A DNA stretch of 63,937 nucleotides from Aphanocapsa lilacina HA4352-LM1 (lineage in GTDB: Bacteria; Cyanobacteriota; Cyanobacteriia; Gloeobacterales; Gloeobacteraceae): the NCBI GenBank assembly GCA_019359725.1, contig JAHHGR010000019.1, positions 1 to 63,937 of the forward strand, written 5' to 3'. The position numbers and the translations under genes were made by a program. Every line of letters begins with the position of its first letter. Position 1 is the first letter of the stretch. Shown here in pieces: positions 1-10,989 of the stretch. The notes below the pieces were generated by a model. It did not search any database, had not been told where the DNA came from, and saw only the letters and a list, made by a program, of their open reading frames with translations.

Positions 1-126
1 GTGTTGATTCGTATCGAGACGAAGGCGGGTCATGGGGCGGGCAAGCCGACCACCAAGCTCATCGAAGAAGCGGCGGACCGCTGGGCGTTCCTGGTGGCCA
101 ACCTCCACATGCAGTTGAAGTTTTGA
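1..126 (+). CDS. Prolyl oligopeptidase, C-terminal end (partial)
   Basis: Only the last 41 codons are present; the gene runs in from beyond the left edge. The segment carries [11 protein letters not shown] followed by [11 protein letters not shown], the C-terminal block of S9A prolyl oligopeptidases. The His of GHGAGK is the catalytic-triad histidine in that family. The enzyme cleaves short peptides after proline. Its signal peptide and localisation cannot be judged here. Family assignment is firm because of the catalytic block; nothing can be said about the rest of the protein. Confidence 0.85.
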   Translation: MLIRIETKAGHGAGKPTTKLIEEAADRWAFLVANLHMQLKF

Positions 127-325
127 CGGCGGGCGGCGCGGTATAGCGATTGCCCTTGCACCCGTCAAGCCGCGGCCAGGAGCAGCGGGGCGCACAGGCC
201 GTGCTTGCGCCGGGGGCGACGGAGGCCCACTTCGGCATCGCAGGGTTTGCGGGATGGCAACACAATTGCACCTCAACCCTGCCCTATCCAAGTCCCCAAC
301 AGGCTCCAGAGCATCGGTCCAGAAG

Positions 326-1065
326 CTAAGCTGGCTGTGAACGCCCAGCGGCTTCCTGTCGGGCTAGCACCTGCAGATTGTGCACCACCGCCACCCGAGG
401 CCAATCGAATAGATTCTTGCGCACGCCCAGGTAGCGGGCTTTTTGTCCCTGCCACTGAGCGATGTGCGCCAAACTGTGCTAGACACTCACCCGCTCACGC
501 AACTTCGCTCGACCCGCCTTTGTCTGCTGGCGTTCGCGCAACTCGACCAGCAGACGTTCGTCCGGATGGATCGAGACACTGCGGGGGCTGCTGGTGCAGC
601 GTTGGATGCGCACCGCCCGGCTTTTGCGGCCGTGGCGCCTCTCGGGGTCTTCGATGCTGATGCGCCGCTCGCGGCTGACTTTACGGCGTAGGACAAACTG
701 TCCGCGCGAGTTAAGTTGTCCGTCCTACTGATGGACTTGCTCGGCCGCTTGCAGGCCCCATGCGACCCCGGCCTGAAGCGGTTGAGTTTGCACGTCCAAG
801 TCACTTTCCAGCGATGCGAGCGTCCCGAGCAGCCTTCCCAGAGCTTCGGCACATTCGTCCGGTCGACTCCAATCGATGTCCAGGGCAGCCGCTGCCCGCG
901 ACGAGGGCGCTGCCTGTCTGCTCAGCCCATTGCGCCAGTCCCACCCCCGTCTGGCACGCCACGATTCTCAATGCCTTGCGCATTGCATGGCCCAACAAGT
1001 TCAAAGAATCCTCGACCCTCCCAGCTCCCCTTCAGCTTGCGCCGCCTACCGAACAACGCGGGCTA
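326..1065 (-). pseudogene. Decayed IS1182-like transposase
   Basis: The minus strand holds transposase pieces in more than one frame: an N-proximal LLGHAMRKALRIVAC piece, then DIDWSRPDECAEALGRLL, then VLRRKVSRERRISIEDPE, and finally ERVSV-stop-HSLAHIAQWQGQKARYLG with RKNLFDWPRVAVVHNL. The last block is the C-terminal signature of IS1182-type DDE transposases. In-frame stops (before DGQLNSRGQ and inside SV*HSLAHI) and at least one frameshift show it is dead. No terminal inverted repeats were identified. Nothing else supported lies between 127 and 1114. Confidence 0.7.
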
Positions 1066-1114
1066 GCCAAGGACTTGGCCGGGTAAGTGATTTACATCAT
1101 TCAAGACATCAAGC

Positions 1115-1768
1115 TCAGGGTCGGGGTATATCTATGGTCTCGATCTCCCGGCGGGCTTCTTCTAGCCACCGCTGGAAAGAGGCGAGGGCCAACAGCGCTT
1201 CGCAGTACTGTCCAAGGTCTTCGTCGAGCAGAACGCCGTAACTTATAAAGCGGGTGACCACCGGCGCGTACATCGCATCGGCGATCGTGAAGCGACCGAA
1301 CAAAAAGTCGCCGCCGTTGCCGTACTCCATGCGGCAACGGCGCCACAGGTTGGCGATGCGGTCGATGTCGTCCATGACGGCAGGGGGCATCGGCCAATGG
1401 GTGTGGCGGGCGCGGGTGTCCATGGGCATCCCGGCGCGCAGGGCGGCAAAACCGGCGTGCATCTCGCAGCTGACGGCCCGCGCCACCGCCCGCACCGCCG
1501 GATCCGCAGGCCACAGCCCGGCTTCAGGCAACTGCTCGGCGACATACTCACAGATAGCGAGCGATTCCCAGATGCGCAGCTTGCCGTGGGTGAGCACCGG
1601 CACCTTCCCGGAGGGGGAGTAGGCCAGGATTTGGGCGCGGGTTTCGGGACTGTCCAGACTGATGCGCACTTCCTCGAAGGCGAAACCGGCCTGCTTGAGG
1701 GCGAGCCAGGGGCGCAGCGACCAGGAGGAATAGTTTTTGTTGCCGATGACCAGAACGGGAAGCTCCAT
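1115..1768 (-). CDS. Glutathione S-transferase family protein
   Basis: 217 aa. The N-terminal thioredoxin-like domain (about residues 1-80) starts LPVLVIGNKNYSSWSLRPWL, carries the cis-proline segment GKVPVLTHG, and is followed by IWESLAICEYVAE, the glutathione-binding E-S pair. An all-helical C-terminal domain fills residues 90-210 (FTIADAMYAPVVTRF). Such proteins conjugate or reduce substrates with glutathione in the cytoplasm; the substrate is unknown. The ATG at 1768 follows a GGAGGT ribosome site by five bases, so it is preferred over the longer upstream frame. It is the downstream neighbour of a small membrane protein gene on the same strand. Confidence 0.85.
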   Translation of the reverse strand: MELPVLVIGNKNYSSWSLRPWLALKQAGFAFEEVRISLDSPETRAQILAYSPSGKVPVLTHGKLRIWESLAICEYVAEQLPEAGLWPADPAVRAVARAVSCEMHAGFAALRAGMPMDTRARHTHWPMPPAVMDDIDRIANLWRRCRMEYGNGGDFLFGRFTIADAMYAPVVTRFISYGVLLDEDLGQYCEALLALASFQRWLEEARREIETIDIPRP

Positions 1769-1796
1769 CCGATGACCTCCGCAAAGATTTGGCGCT

Positions 1797-1988
1797 CTAC
1801 TTTGGAGTGTCTTTGGAAGGTGGCGGCTTGGGGCCCTTCCACCAGATCCACACCACCCCGATCCCGTACAGCAAGAGGGCCAGCAGCATGGCGGGCAACG
1901 CCTGCACCAGGGGAATGCCCGTAAACAACAGATACAGCGCGACCGCCGCCCAGACGACCAGCGACAGTGCGATCCAGGCTGGACCCAT
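1797..1988 (-). CDS. Small two-helix membrane protein, unknown function
   Basis: 63 aa starting MGPAWIALSLVVWAAVALYL. It has two predicted membrane spans (about residues 4-22 and 28-48) and a short proline/lysine-rich tail (KGPKPPPSKDTPK). No family recognised. The upstream in-frame ATG at 2078 would add a non-hydrophobic leader; the start at 1988 gives the typical small membrane protein layout but is not proven. It lies 28 bp upstream of the GST gene and may be co-transcribed with it. Confidence 0.5.
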   Translation of the reverse strand: MGPAWIALSLVVWAAVALYLLFTGIPLVQALPAMLLALLLYGIGVVWIWWKGPKPPPSKDTPK

Positions 1989-2115
1989 CGCTTGCCTCGC
2001 AACGTCTGGGATCACTGTAGCCCTTGCAGGAGCAATCGCAGCGGCCAGCAGGTATCGGTGAGCACACTGGCAGTGCATTTGCCCGTAATATGTCTGCAGT
2101 TTTGATGTGCCGTTT

Positions 2116-3912
<1,797 letters not shown>

Positions 3913-3995
3913 CATTGCCCAACACGGATAACTTTTCGGCCGACAACCCGCGTTGGTGGGCAATGCACCAAGTTATTCCCCGATGCGGCTCGGCG

Positions 3996-4356
3996 TCGGT
4001 GGTGTTTGATCTTCAGATAGACCTTGCCCGCCTGCGACCGATCGCCCAGGCCCAGGGAATCTCGTTGAGTGGCCTGGCCCTCGCCTGGCTGCTTGCCCAG
4101 CCCCAGACCGGCGCTATCGTCGTCGCCAGCCGGCCCGAGCAAGCGATCGAGAATGCGAAAGCCATGCAGATTACCCTTGAGCGCACGACCCTCGATTCAG
4201 ATCGATGCCATCGGCCGCACGGTCGCGGACCCGGTCGGCGACGATCAGGTGCTCTGGTCTCTGGAAAACCCCCTCGGCCGCCTGCACGGATTGTTGTCGT
4301 CCTGGCGCCGCAAATTGGGCCTGCCGCGACGGCTGGGCTTGGGTTCGCAGCCATAA
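3996..4356 (+). pseudogene. Aldo/keto reductase C-terminal remnant
   Basis: One frame reads LARLRPIAQAQGISLSGLAL, AWLLAQPQTGAIVVAS and RPEQAIENAKAM, the C-terminal helices of an aldo/keto reductase. Around 4190-4200 the homologous sequence moves to another frame, which continues IDAIGRTVADPV...GLGSQP to a stop at 4356. The N-terminal two thirds, including the catalytic Asp/Tyr/Lys, is missing. It lies between the symporter and the oxidase terminator and is probably a relic. Confidence 0.65.
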
Positions 4357-4389
4357 AAAACTGGGTACGGACAGTCAAGCCGTACCCAG
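4354..4389 (-). terminator. Rho-independent terminator of ctaCDE
   Basis: Perfect 10-bp stem CTGGGTACGG / CCGTACCCAG (4361-4370 with 4380-4389), 9-base loop, followed on the minus strand by TTTTTT. It lies 27 bp beyond the ctaE stop codon, where the oxidase operon should end. Confidence 0.9.
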
Positions 4390-4415
4390 ACTCAAAACGG
4401 ACAATCACCGCTCGC

Positions 4416-5030
4416 CTAAATGATGTACAGCAGGGCGAACAGGAAAATCCAGACTACGTCCACGAAGTGCCAGTACAGCGAACTGGCGCCAACGCCAAAG
4501 TGGCTTGCGGGTGTGTAGTGGTTGGTCTTGAACGAACGGAAGAAGACCACCGCCTGCAACAGCAGACCGATGACCACGTGCATGCCGTGGAAGCCGGTGA
4601 GCACGTAGAACGTGCCGCCGAACAGGCCGTCTTTGAGGCCGAATTCGAGGTGCATCCACTCGTAGGCCTGGCCGGCTACGAAGATGGTGCCCATCGCCGT
4701 GGTGAGTAACCAAAATAGCCGGAACTGACCCATGTCGCCGTGCTTGAGGGCGCGCTCAGCGAGCATGATCACCCCGGAACTGGCCACCAGGATGACCGTG
4801 AAGATGGCAGGCAGAATCTTCTCCAGTTCGGGGGTGCCCGCCGGCGGCCAAGCCGGGGCGGCGGCCCGGTAGGTGAGGTAGGCCACGAACAGGCCCACGA
4901 AGAGCATCCCCTCCGAGATCAAAAACAGCGTGAAACCGAGCATGCGCAGGTCGGGGTGCTCGCCGTGGCCGTCGCCATGGCCGATTGCCTGGGACATCGC
5001 CGCGTCGTTGGAACTGATCGGTGATTGCAT
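4416..5030 (-). CDS. ctaE: Cytochrome c oxidase subunit III
   Basis: 204 aa, five predicted spans. Membrane core subunit III of the aa3-type terminal oxidase, which stabilises the catalytic core. Motifs include LRMLGFTLFLISEGMLFVG, GTFYVLTGFHGMHVVIGL and the terminal YWHFVDVVWIFLFALLYI, all typical of subunit III. Last gene of ctaC-ctaD-ctaE, 18 bp after ctaD and just before the terminator. The five-span short form is usual for cyanobacteria. Confidence 0.95.
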   Translation of the reverse strand: MQSPISSNDAAMSQAIGHGDGHGEHPDLRMLGFTLFLISEGMLFVGLFVAYLTYRAAAPAWPPAGTPELEKILPAIFTVILVASSGVIMLAERALKHGDMGQFRLFWLLTTAMGTIFVAGQAYEWMHLEFGLKDGLFGGTFYVLTGFHGMHVVIGLLLQAVVFFRSFKTNHYTPASHFGVGASSLYWHFVDVVWIFLFALLYII

Positions 5031-5048
5031 CTGTGTCTATCCGGAGCG

Positions 5049-6731
5049 TCAGGACTTAGGTTGGGAGATAGCGGTCGGGGTATCGCCCTCGGGGCTGGAG
5101 CCGACCGTACCGTACTCGTAAGGACCGGCGGTGACCACCGGCAGGTACTCGAAGTTCTCGACCGGCGGCGGCGAGGCGGTGGTCCATTCCAGGGTCAAAG
5201 CCCGCCAGGGATTGGCCGGGGCCTTCGGTCCCCACAGCCAGCTGTAGATGGCATTGAACAAAAAGGGCAACGTCGAGATACCCAGCAGGAAGCCGCCGAT
5301 ACTCACCAGCACGTTGAGGCTCTGGAACTGCTCGGCGTACTCGGCGACGCGCCGGGGCATTCCCTGCAGCCCCAACTGGTGCATCGGCAAGAAGCACAGG
5401 TTGAAGCCGATGAAGGTGAGGGCGAAGTGGATCTTGCCCCAGGTCTCGTTGAGCAGCCGCCCGGTCATCTTCGGAAACCAGTAGTAAAGCCCCGCGTATA
5501 TGGCGAAGACGCTGCCGCCAAAGAGCACGTAGTGCAGGTGGGCGACTACGAAGTAGGTGTCGTGGACGTGGATATCCACCGGCACCGAGGCGAGCATGAT
5601 TCCCGACAGGCCGCCCACGACGAACATCGAGACGAAGCCCATGGCAAAGAGCATCGCCGAAGACAGTTCCAGCTTGCCGCCCCAGATCGTGCCCAGCCAG
5701 CTGAAGACCTTGATGCCGGTGGGTACCGCGATCAAAAACGAAGTGACCATGAAGAACATGCGCAGCCAGTCGGGGGTGCCGGAGGTGAACATGTGGTGCG
5801 CCCAGACCAGAAAGCCCAGCACGGCGATGCCCATGCTCGAAATGGCGATCGCCTTGTAGCCGAAGATCGGTTTGCGCGAGAAGACCGGCAGCACCTCGGA
5901 GATGATCCCCATCGCCGGCAGGACCATGATGTAGACCGCCGGGTGGGAGTAGAACCAGAACATGTGCTGGTAGACCACCGGGTCGCCGCCGCCGGTCGGG
6001 TTAAAAAAGACGGTTCCCAAAAGTAGATCGAAGGCGAGCAAAATCACCGCCCCGGCCAGGACCGGAGTGCCCAGCAGCGTGATGCACGAGGCGGTGAGCG
6101 TCGCCCAGCAAAACAGCGGCATCCGAAACAGCTCCATCCCCTCGGTGCGCATCGCCACGATCGTGACGATGAAGTTGAGGGCTGCCAGGATCGATGACGT
6201 GCCCAAAAAGACAACGCTCGCAATCCAGATGACCTGACCGAAGTTGGTCACCAGCAAGTCGCCCACCTGCACCTGCTGGGTGCTGAGGGGTGGATAGGAG
6301 GTCCAACCGGCACCGGCTGCCCCGCTTTGCACAAAAAAGCTCGAAAGCAGAAGCAGCCCCCCGGGCGGAATCATCCAGAAACTGAGGGCGTTGAGCCGCG
6401 GAAAAGCCATGTCCCGGGCGCCAATCATCAAAGGCACCAGGAAGTTGCCGAAGCCCGCCAGGGTCGGAATGATCCAAAGAAAGATCATGATCGTCGCGTG
6501 GATGGTGAACACGCCGTTGTAGAGCGAGCGCTCCAGTTCGGCCCCAGGGGTCATCAGCTCGGCGCGGATGACCATCGCCAGGGCGCCCCCCAGCAGGTAG
6601 AAGAAAAAGGTCGTCACCAGGTACTGAATGCCGATCACCTTGTGATCGACACAGAAGCTGAAGTAGCGGCGCCAATCGCCCAGAGGCTCCGGCTGCCGTT
6701 GCTCGACACGTTGTTGGGTGGTTTCAACCAT
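5049..6731 (-). CDS. ctaD: Cytochrome c oxidase subunit I
   Basis: 560 aa, 12 spans. Catalytic subunit that reduces O2 to water and pumps protons. The heme a ligand His is in NGVFTIHATIMIFLW, the CuB His and cross-linked Tyr in WFYSHPAVYIMVLP (followed by ISE, the D-channel-type Glu region), and the heme ligands of helix X in YFVVAHLHYVLFG. Central gene of the operon, 3 bp downstream of ctaC, implying translational coupling. Family and role are unambiguous. Confidence 0.97.
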   Translation of the reverse strand: MVETTQQRVEQRQPEPLGDWRRYFSFCVDHKVIGIQYLVTTFFFYLLGGALAMVIRAELMTPGAELERSLYNGVFTIHATIMIFLWIIPTLAGFGNFLVPLMIGARDMAFPRLNALSFWMIPPGGLLLLSSFFVQSGAAGAGWTSYPPLSTQQVQVGDLLVTNFGQVIWIASVVFLGTSSILAALNFIVTIVAMRTEGMELFRMPLFCWATLTASCITLLGTPVLAGAVILLAFDLLLGTVFFNPTGGGDPVVYQHMFWFYSHPAVYIMVLPAMGIISEVLPVFSRKPIFGYKAIAISSMGIAVLGFLVWAHHMFTSGTPDWLRMFFMVTSFLIAVPTGIKVFSWLGTIWGGKLELSSAMLFAMGFVSMFVVGGLSGIMLASVPVDIHVHDTYFVVAHLHYVLFGGSVFAIYAGLYYWFPKMTGRLLNETWGKIHFALTFIGFNLCFLPMHQLGLQGMPRRVAEYAEQFQSLNVLVSIGGFLLGISTLPFLFNAIYSWLWGPKAPANPWRALTLEWTTASPPPVENFEYLPVVTAGPYEYGTVGSSPEGDTPTAISQPKS

Positions 6732-6734
6732 TGC

Positions 6735-7661
6735 TTACTGTCCTTGTGCGCGCAGGTGCCCGACGAGGGCGCGGGTTTGTTCGGATTGCAGCACGGCAGT
6801 GCCGCTCGTCGCCCCGTAGGCGGCGGCCGGATCGGCCAGCTGCGCCACCCGGGTGCTCGTCCCCAGCGACGCCTGGCTTTTGAGCCACGCATCGACGTCC
6901 TTTTTATCTTCGACAATCACATCGACGACCATGCCGCCGTGGTAGGCGCCGCACAACTCCGCGCAGCGCAGCTGGTACTTGCCGGCTTTGGTCGGAGTAA
7001 AGCTCACCTGGGTGGTGCGTCCAGGAATCACATCCTGCTTGAGGCGAAATTCGGGGACCCAGAAGGCATGGATGACGTCATTGGACTTCATATCCAGCCG
7101 CACCGGCCGGCCGATGGGCAAGTGCAACTCGGAGACTTGCGTCTCGCTGCCGGGGTAGCTAAAAATCCAGGCGTACTGCACCGCCTCCACACCGATGACC
7201 AGCGGCGGCGGGGCGGACGGGTCCGGATTGGTCGCCTGAAAGCGAATCGGCAGCCCCGAATCTTCGTGGTGGGCACCGCCGCCCATCGGCGAACCGGCAC
7301 CCAACAACTGAAAGACCTCAAAGCTGTAGATCGACAAATAAAGCACCAGTGCCGTCGGAATCGCCGTCCAGAGGATCTCCAGGCGCAGGTTGCCGTGCAG
7401 GTTGGGACCGTCGCCCATGTCGTCTTTGGCCCGCTTGAAGACGAAGGCCGAGTACAGCAGCACACCCTGGACGCCCAGAAAGATTCCGGTGGCGATAATC
7501 AGCATAAAGCGGAAAAGACCATCGATTTGCCCGGCTTCTTTGGAAGCTTCCACCGGCATCAGCCAGCCCACCGTCTGCCCCGCCCAGACGCTCGCAATCA
7601 CAATCAGTACAGTGCTGACAACAAGAAGGCTTGTATTGGGGGTGATTCTTGGAATTCTCAC
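6735..7661 (-). CDS. ctaC: Cytochrome c oxidase subunit II
   Basis: 308 aa. Two N-terminal membrane helices (about 10-30 and 50-75) lead to a cupredoxin domain with the complete CuA site CAELCGAYHGGM near residue 235. This domain accepts electrons from cytochrome c or plastocyanin and passes them to subunit I. The GTG at 7661 (VRIPRITPNTSLL) was chosen because it places the first span right after a short basic N-terminus and has AAGGGA about 10 bases upstream; the open frame extends to 7946 but that extra sequence is not family-like. First gene of the operon. Confidence 0.93.
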   Translation of the reverse strand: MRIPRITPNTSLLVVSTVLIVIASVWAGQTVGWLMPVEASKEAGQIDGLFRFMLIIATGIFLGVQGVLLYSAFVFKRAKDDMGDGPNLHGNLRLEILWTAIPTALVLYLSIYSFEVFQLLGAGSPMGGGAHHEDSGLPIRFQATNPDPSAPPPLVIGVEAVQYAWIFSYPGSETQVSELHLPIGRPVRLDMKSNDVIHAFWVPEFRLKQDVIPGRTTQVSFTPTKAGKYQLRCAELCGAYHGGMVVDVIVEDKKDVDAWLKSQASLGTSTRVAQLADPAAAYGATSGTAVLQSEQTRALVGHLRAQGQ

Positions 7662-8061
7662 AGTCGCATCATCCCTTAAACATCTGCAGTACTCCGACTG
7701 CGTCATCACAAGGCTATCTGCCACCCTCTGGGAATCGAAAGCCTTTTGGCTTTTCTTCACGATGTCGTTCAACTTCTGCAAAGCGAGGCAAGATTGCGAT
7801 TCCCCGCACCCGGTGACTCCCCGGCTCCTGACTGCCCTGCGCCGGCGGGCGCAGAGATGGAGCATTCGCTCAGAAAACTTTACATATTTCAACAAACGCG
7901 CAGGACCTTTCTCCTGCCGAGCTTGCAATAGGGGAACGCTTCGCAAAAAAAGATTCTAAAAAAATGGCTAAAGCTCCTGCGCCGAGCCGGGGCGGCTGAT
8001 TACTGTGGAAGTTGAGATAGACGCATCCACTGCGTTCGACCAGCAGGGGCTTCGCGATTAG
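7662..8061. other. Divergent intergenic region between ctaC and ctaA
   Basis: A 400-bp gap between two head-to-head oxidase transcription units. No convincing ORF or RNA was recognised. It should hold the promoters for ctaCDE and ctaAB; AT-rich patches occur near 7878-7900 and 7944-7968, but no clear -35/-10 pair could be assigned. Confidence 0.5.
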
Positions 8062-8997
8062 ATGGCTCAATTTCGATTCAAGCTTTCGCTGCCGCAGCGG
8101 ATGGTGATCCAAGATTCCGCTCCCCAAACCCAGCTCACCCGCACCCGAGTCTGGGTACAGCGGCTTCTGTATACGCTGATTGGCCTGACGTTTGGCCTGA
8201 TGGCCGTGGGCAGCCTCACCCGGGTGATGGGGGCGGGATTGTCGTGCCCGGACTGGCCGCTTTGCTACGGCGAGGTGCTGCCCCACCTGGACCCGTTTAT
8301 TTTTCTGGAGTGGTTTCACCGCCAGGTGGCCCAGGTGGTGGGGCTGCTGACCGTGGCGCTGTGCACCCTCACCTGGTGGCGCCGCCGGGTGCTGCCCGGC
8401 TGGCTGCCGGGTCTGGCCACCGCCGCCCTGGTGTTGGTGCTGGTGCAAGGAGCGCTCGGGGCGTTCACGGTCACCGAGTACCTGCGCTTTGATATCGTGA
8501 CCGCCCATCTGGGCACGGCGATGCTCTACTTCGGCGTGCTGCTGGCCGGCGCGGCCCTCCTTACCCCGAACCGGGTCTTCGCCCGACCGTCGGCCGCCCT
8601 GGGCTGGATTGCCGCCGCCGCCGCCCTGGTCTGCTACGGCCAGATCATTCTCGGAGGGCTGGTCGCTTCGCAGTGGGCCTTTCATCAGTGCCTGGCAGGT
8701 TCCGCGCTGTGCGAGGTCATGCATAATCACCTCTGGGGGGTGCTGCCGGCCACCGTCGCCACCCTGGTGGCCGCCTGGTTCAGCTGGAAGCCTCTCAAGC
8801 CGATGGCCCTGGTGCTTTTGGGCCTGCTCGCCCTCCAGATTGGCCTGGGAGTCGGCACTTTTCTGTTGCAATTGAGCGTACCGGCCCTCACGGTGGCGCA
8901 TTTGGCGGTCGGCGCCGCTCTATTCGGCAGCCTGGTCGTCCTCGCTGCGCTCGCCCTGGCTGCGCCCCACCGCTTCACCGACCGCCTGCACCCATAG
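8062..8997 (+). CDS. ctaA: Heme A synthase (COX15/CtaA)
   Basis: 311 aa, eight predicted spans in two four-helix halves. It oxidises the heme O methyl group to a formyl, giving the heme A used by CtaD. The heme-ligand histidines are in EWFHRQVAQVVG and TAHLGTAMLYF (first half) and in MHNHLWGVLP and TVAHLAVGAALFG (second half). The Cys pair of LSCPDWPLCYG in the first extracytoplasmic loop is also family-typical. Starts the plus-strand unit ctaA-ctaB-ABC genes; ctaB follows after 11 bp. Confidence 0.95.
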   Translation: MAQFRFKLSLPQRMVIQDSAPQTQLTRTRVWVQRLLYTLIGLTFGLMAVGSLTRVMGAGLSCPDWPLCYGEVLPHLDPFIFLEWFHRQVAQVVGLLTVALCTLTWWRRRVLPGWLPGLATAALVLVLVQGALGAFTVTEYLRFDIVTAHLGTAMLYFGVLLAGAALLTPNRVFARPSAALGWIAAAAALVCYGQIILGGLVASQWAFHQCLAGSALCEVMHNHLWGVLPATVATLVAAWFSWKPLKPMALVLLGLLALQIGLGVGTFLLQLSVPALTVAHLAVGAALFGSLVVLAALALAAPHRFTDRLHP

Positions 8998-9008
8998 GAC
9001 AACACCCC

Positions 9009-9926
9009 GTGCAAGAAACGCTTTTTTCCCGCGCCGAGCGCAGCGTACCGCGCCTGAGTGCCGCCCTCAACGACTACTACCAGCTCACCAAGCCGCGCAT
9101 CCAGGTGCTGCTGCTCATCACGACCGCCGGGGCGATGTGGATCGCAGGCAAAGGCCACGTCGAGCCGCTGTTGCTTCTGGTCACCCTGCTGGGGGGCACC
9201 CTCGCCGCGAGTTCCGCCAACGCCTTTAATTGTCTGATCGACCGCGACATCGACCTGCTCATGGAGCGCACCCGCCGCCGGGCTATCCCGGCCGGGCGTA
9301 TCCTGCCCTGGCAGGCGGCGCTGTTTGCTACAGCCCTGGGAGTGGCCTCCTTCGCCGTGCTGGCAGCCTTTGCCAACCTGTTCGCCGCCTTGTTGGCCAT
9401 CTCAGGCATCGGCTTCTACGTGGTTATCTATACCCTGTGGCTGAAGCGCACCACCACCCAGAACATCGTCATCGGCGGCGCGGCGGGGGCAATTCCGCCG
9501 CTGGTGGGCTGGGCCGCGGTTACCGGCGACCTTGGTTGGTCGGCCTGGGTGCTGTTTGGCATTATCTTTCTGTGGACGCCGCCCCACTTCTGGGCCCTCG
9601 CCATGATGATCCGCGAGGACTACCGCAAGGCGGGCGTGCCGATGCTGCCGGTGGTGGCGGGCGACGAGGCGACCGCGCGGCAGATCTTTATTTACACCCT
9701 GGTCCTGGTACCGGTCACGCTCGTACTCTACCCGCTGGGTACAATGGGCTGGATATACCTGCTTGCGGCCGGTGCTTTGGGTCTCTGGCTCACGCATGGG
9801 GCCTTCAGGCTTTTGAAAGCCCCCAACGACCGCAAGGAATCTCGCTCCCTGTTTAAGCGCTCGATTTTTTATCTGATGTTGCTTTTTGTGGCGATGGGTA
9901 TCGACAGCATCTTCCTGTTTGCCTGA
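9009..9926 (+). CDS. ctaB: Protoheme IX farnesyltransferase
   Basis: 305 aa UbiA-family membrane prenyltransferase converting heme B to heme O, the step before CtaA. The prenyl-diphosphate/Mg site is NAFNCLIDRDIDLLMERTRRR-like (N-x3-D-x3-D pattern; only the core is quoted), and the second site region is MIREDYRKAGVPMLPVV. About nine spans. Tightly linked to ctaA, as in other cyanobacteria. Confidence 0.95.
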   Translation: MQETLFSRAERSVPRLSAALNDYYQLTKPRIQVLLLITTAGAMWIAGKGHVEPLLLLVTLLGGTLAASSANAFNCLIDRDIDLLMERTRRRAIPAGRILPWQAALFATALGVASFAVLAAFANLFAALLAISGIGFYVVIYTLWLKRTTTQNIVIGGAAGAIPPLVGWAAVTGDLGWSAWVLFGIIFLWTPPHFWALAMMIREDYRKAGVPMLPVVAGDEATARQIFIYTLVLVPVTLVLYPLGTMGWIYLLAAGALGLWLTHGAFRLLKAPNDRKESRSLFKRSIFYLMLLFVAMGIDSIFLFA

Positions 9927-9945
9927 GAGGGTCCGGAGACTCACG

Positions 9946-10953
9946 GTGGAAGCGGCAATCCGAATCGAAGATTTGCACAAGTCCTACGGCTCCACCAAGG
10001 CCGTGGACGGTTTGTCGCTGACGGTGGCTCCCGCTCAGATCTACGGCCTGTTGGGTCCGAACGGCGCGGGCAAGACCACGACGCTGCGCTGCCTGTGCAC
10101 CCTGGAGCGCCCCGATCGGGGTCGGCTTGAGGTGGCGGGGATTTCGGTGGCGGACGATTCACGCGCTGTGCGCCACCTGTTGGGCTATGTCGCCCAGGAA
10201 ATTGCCCTCGACAAGATCCTCACCGGCCGTGAGTTGTTGCAACTGCAGGCCGATCTTTACCATCTAAGCCGGGCGGCGGCCCGCGAGCAGATTACTCAAC
10301 TGCTCGAACTGTTGGATCTGACCGACCGGGCCGATGAGCGGATCAAGACTTACTCCGGCGGTTTGATGAAGCGGCTGGACTTGGCCGCCGGGTTGCTGCA
10401 CAACCCGAAGGTGCTCGTCCTCGACGAGCCCACCGTGGGACTCGACATCCAAAGCCGCCTCACGGTCTGGAATTTCCTGCGCGAGTTGCGCCGTCGGGGG
10501 GTGACGGTTCTGCTCACCAGCCATTACCTCGAAGAGATCGACATGCTCGCGGCCCGTGTGGCGATCATCGATCGCGGCCGGCTCATCGCCGAGGGTACCC
10601 CCGAGGAACTGAAGCAGCGGGTGGGAGGCGAGCGGGTCACCCTGCGCATCCGCGAATTTTCTCCGGCTGCGGAGGCTCGCGAGGCGGCGGTGCTCTTGGG
10701 TGCGCTCCCGTTTGTAAAGGAAGTTATCATTAACGAGGCCCAGGGCAACGCCCTCTACCTGGTGGTGGCCGCCGCCGATCCGCTCTCGACGGTGCCCACC
10801 CTGCGCGAGGAACTCGCCCGCTCGGGGTTGCCGCTCTTCGGGGTTGCCCTCGCGCGTCCGAGCCTCGACGATGTTTTCCTCGCCGCCACCGGCCAGACGC
10901 TCCAGGACGCCGACCTGGCTGCCGGCAGCCCCGGCAAGAAAAAACGCAAGTGA
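9946..10953 (+). CDS. ABC-2 type transporter, ATP-binding subunit (DrrA-like)
   Basis: 335 aa ATPase. Walker A GPNGAGKTTT near residue 38, signature YSGGLMKRLDLAAG, Walker B VLVLDEPTVGLD and H-loop TSHYLEE are all intact, with a C-terminal extension typical of DrrA/NodI-like proteins. The GTG at 9946 sits behind GGAG and 19 bp after ctaB; the open frame begins inside ctaB. It pairs with the permease downstream. The link to ctaAB suggests a role in oxidase biogenesis or heme handling, but the substrate is unknown. Confidence 0.9.
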   Translation: MEAAIRIEDLHKSYGSTKAVDGLSLTVAPAQIYGLLGPNGAGKTTTLRCLCTLERPDRGRLEVAGISVADDSRAVRHLLGYVAQEIALDKILTGRELLQLQADLYHLSRAAAREQITQLLELLDLTDRADERIKTYSGGLMKRLDLAAGLLHNPKVLVLDEPTVGLDIQSRLTVWNFLRELRRRGVTVLLTSHYLEEIDMLAARVAIIDRGRLIAEGTPEELKQRVGGERVTLRIREFSPAAEAREAAVLLGALPFVKEVIINEAQGNALYLVVAAADPLSTVPTLREELARSGLPLFGVALARPSLDDVFLAATGQTLQDADLAAGSPGKKKRK

Positions 10954-10989
10954 GAGTCCCCTTGACGGCTCTTTTCAACGGTCGCTTCT

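Noticed and set aside
487..852. 121-aa minus-strand ORF in the first kilobase
   Set aside because: It is an out-of-frame shadow of the decayed transposase; the transposase motifs are in another frame.
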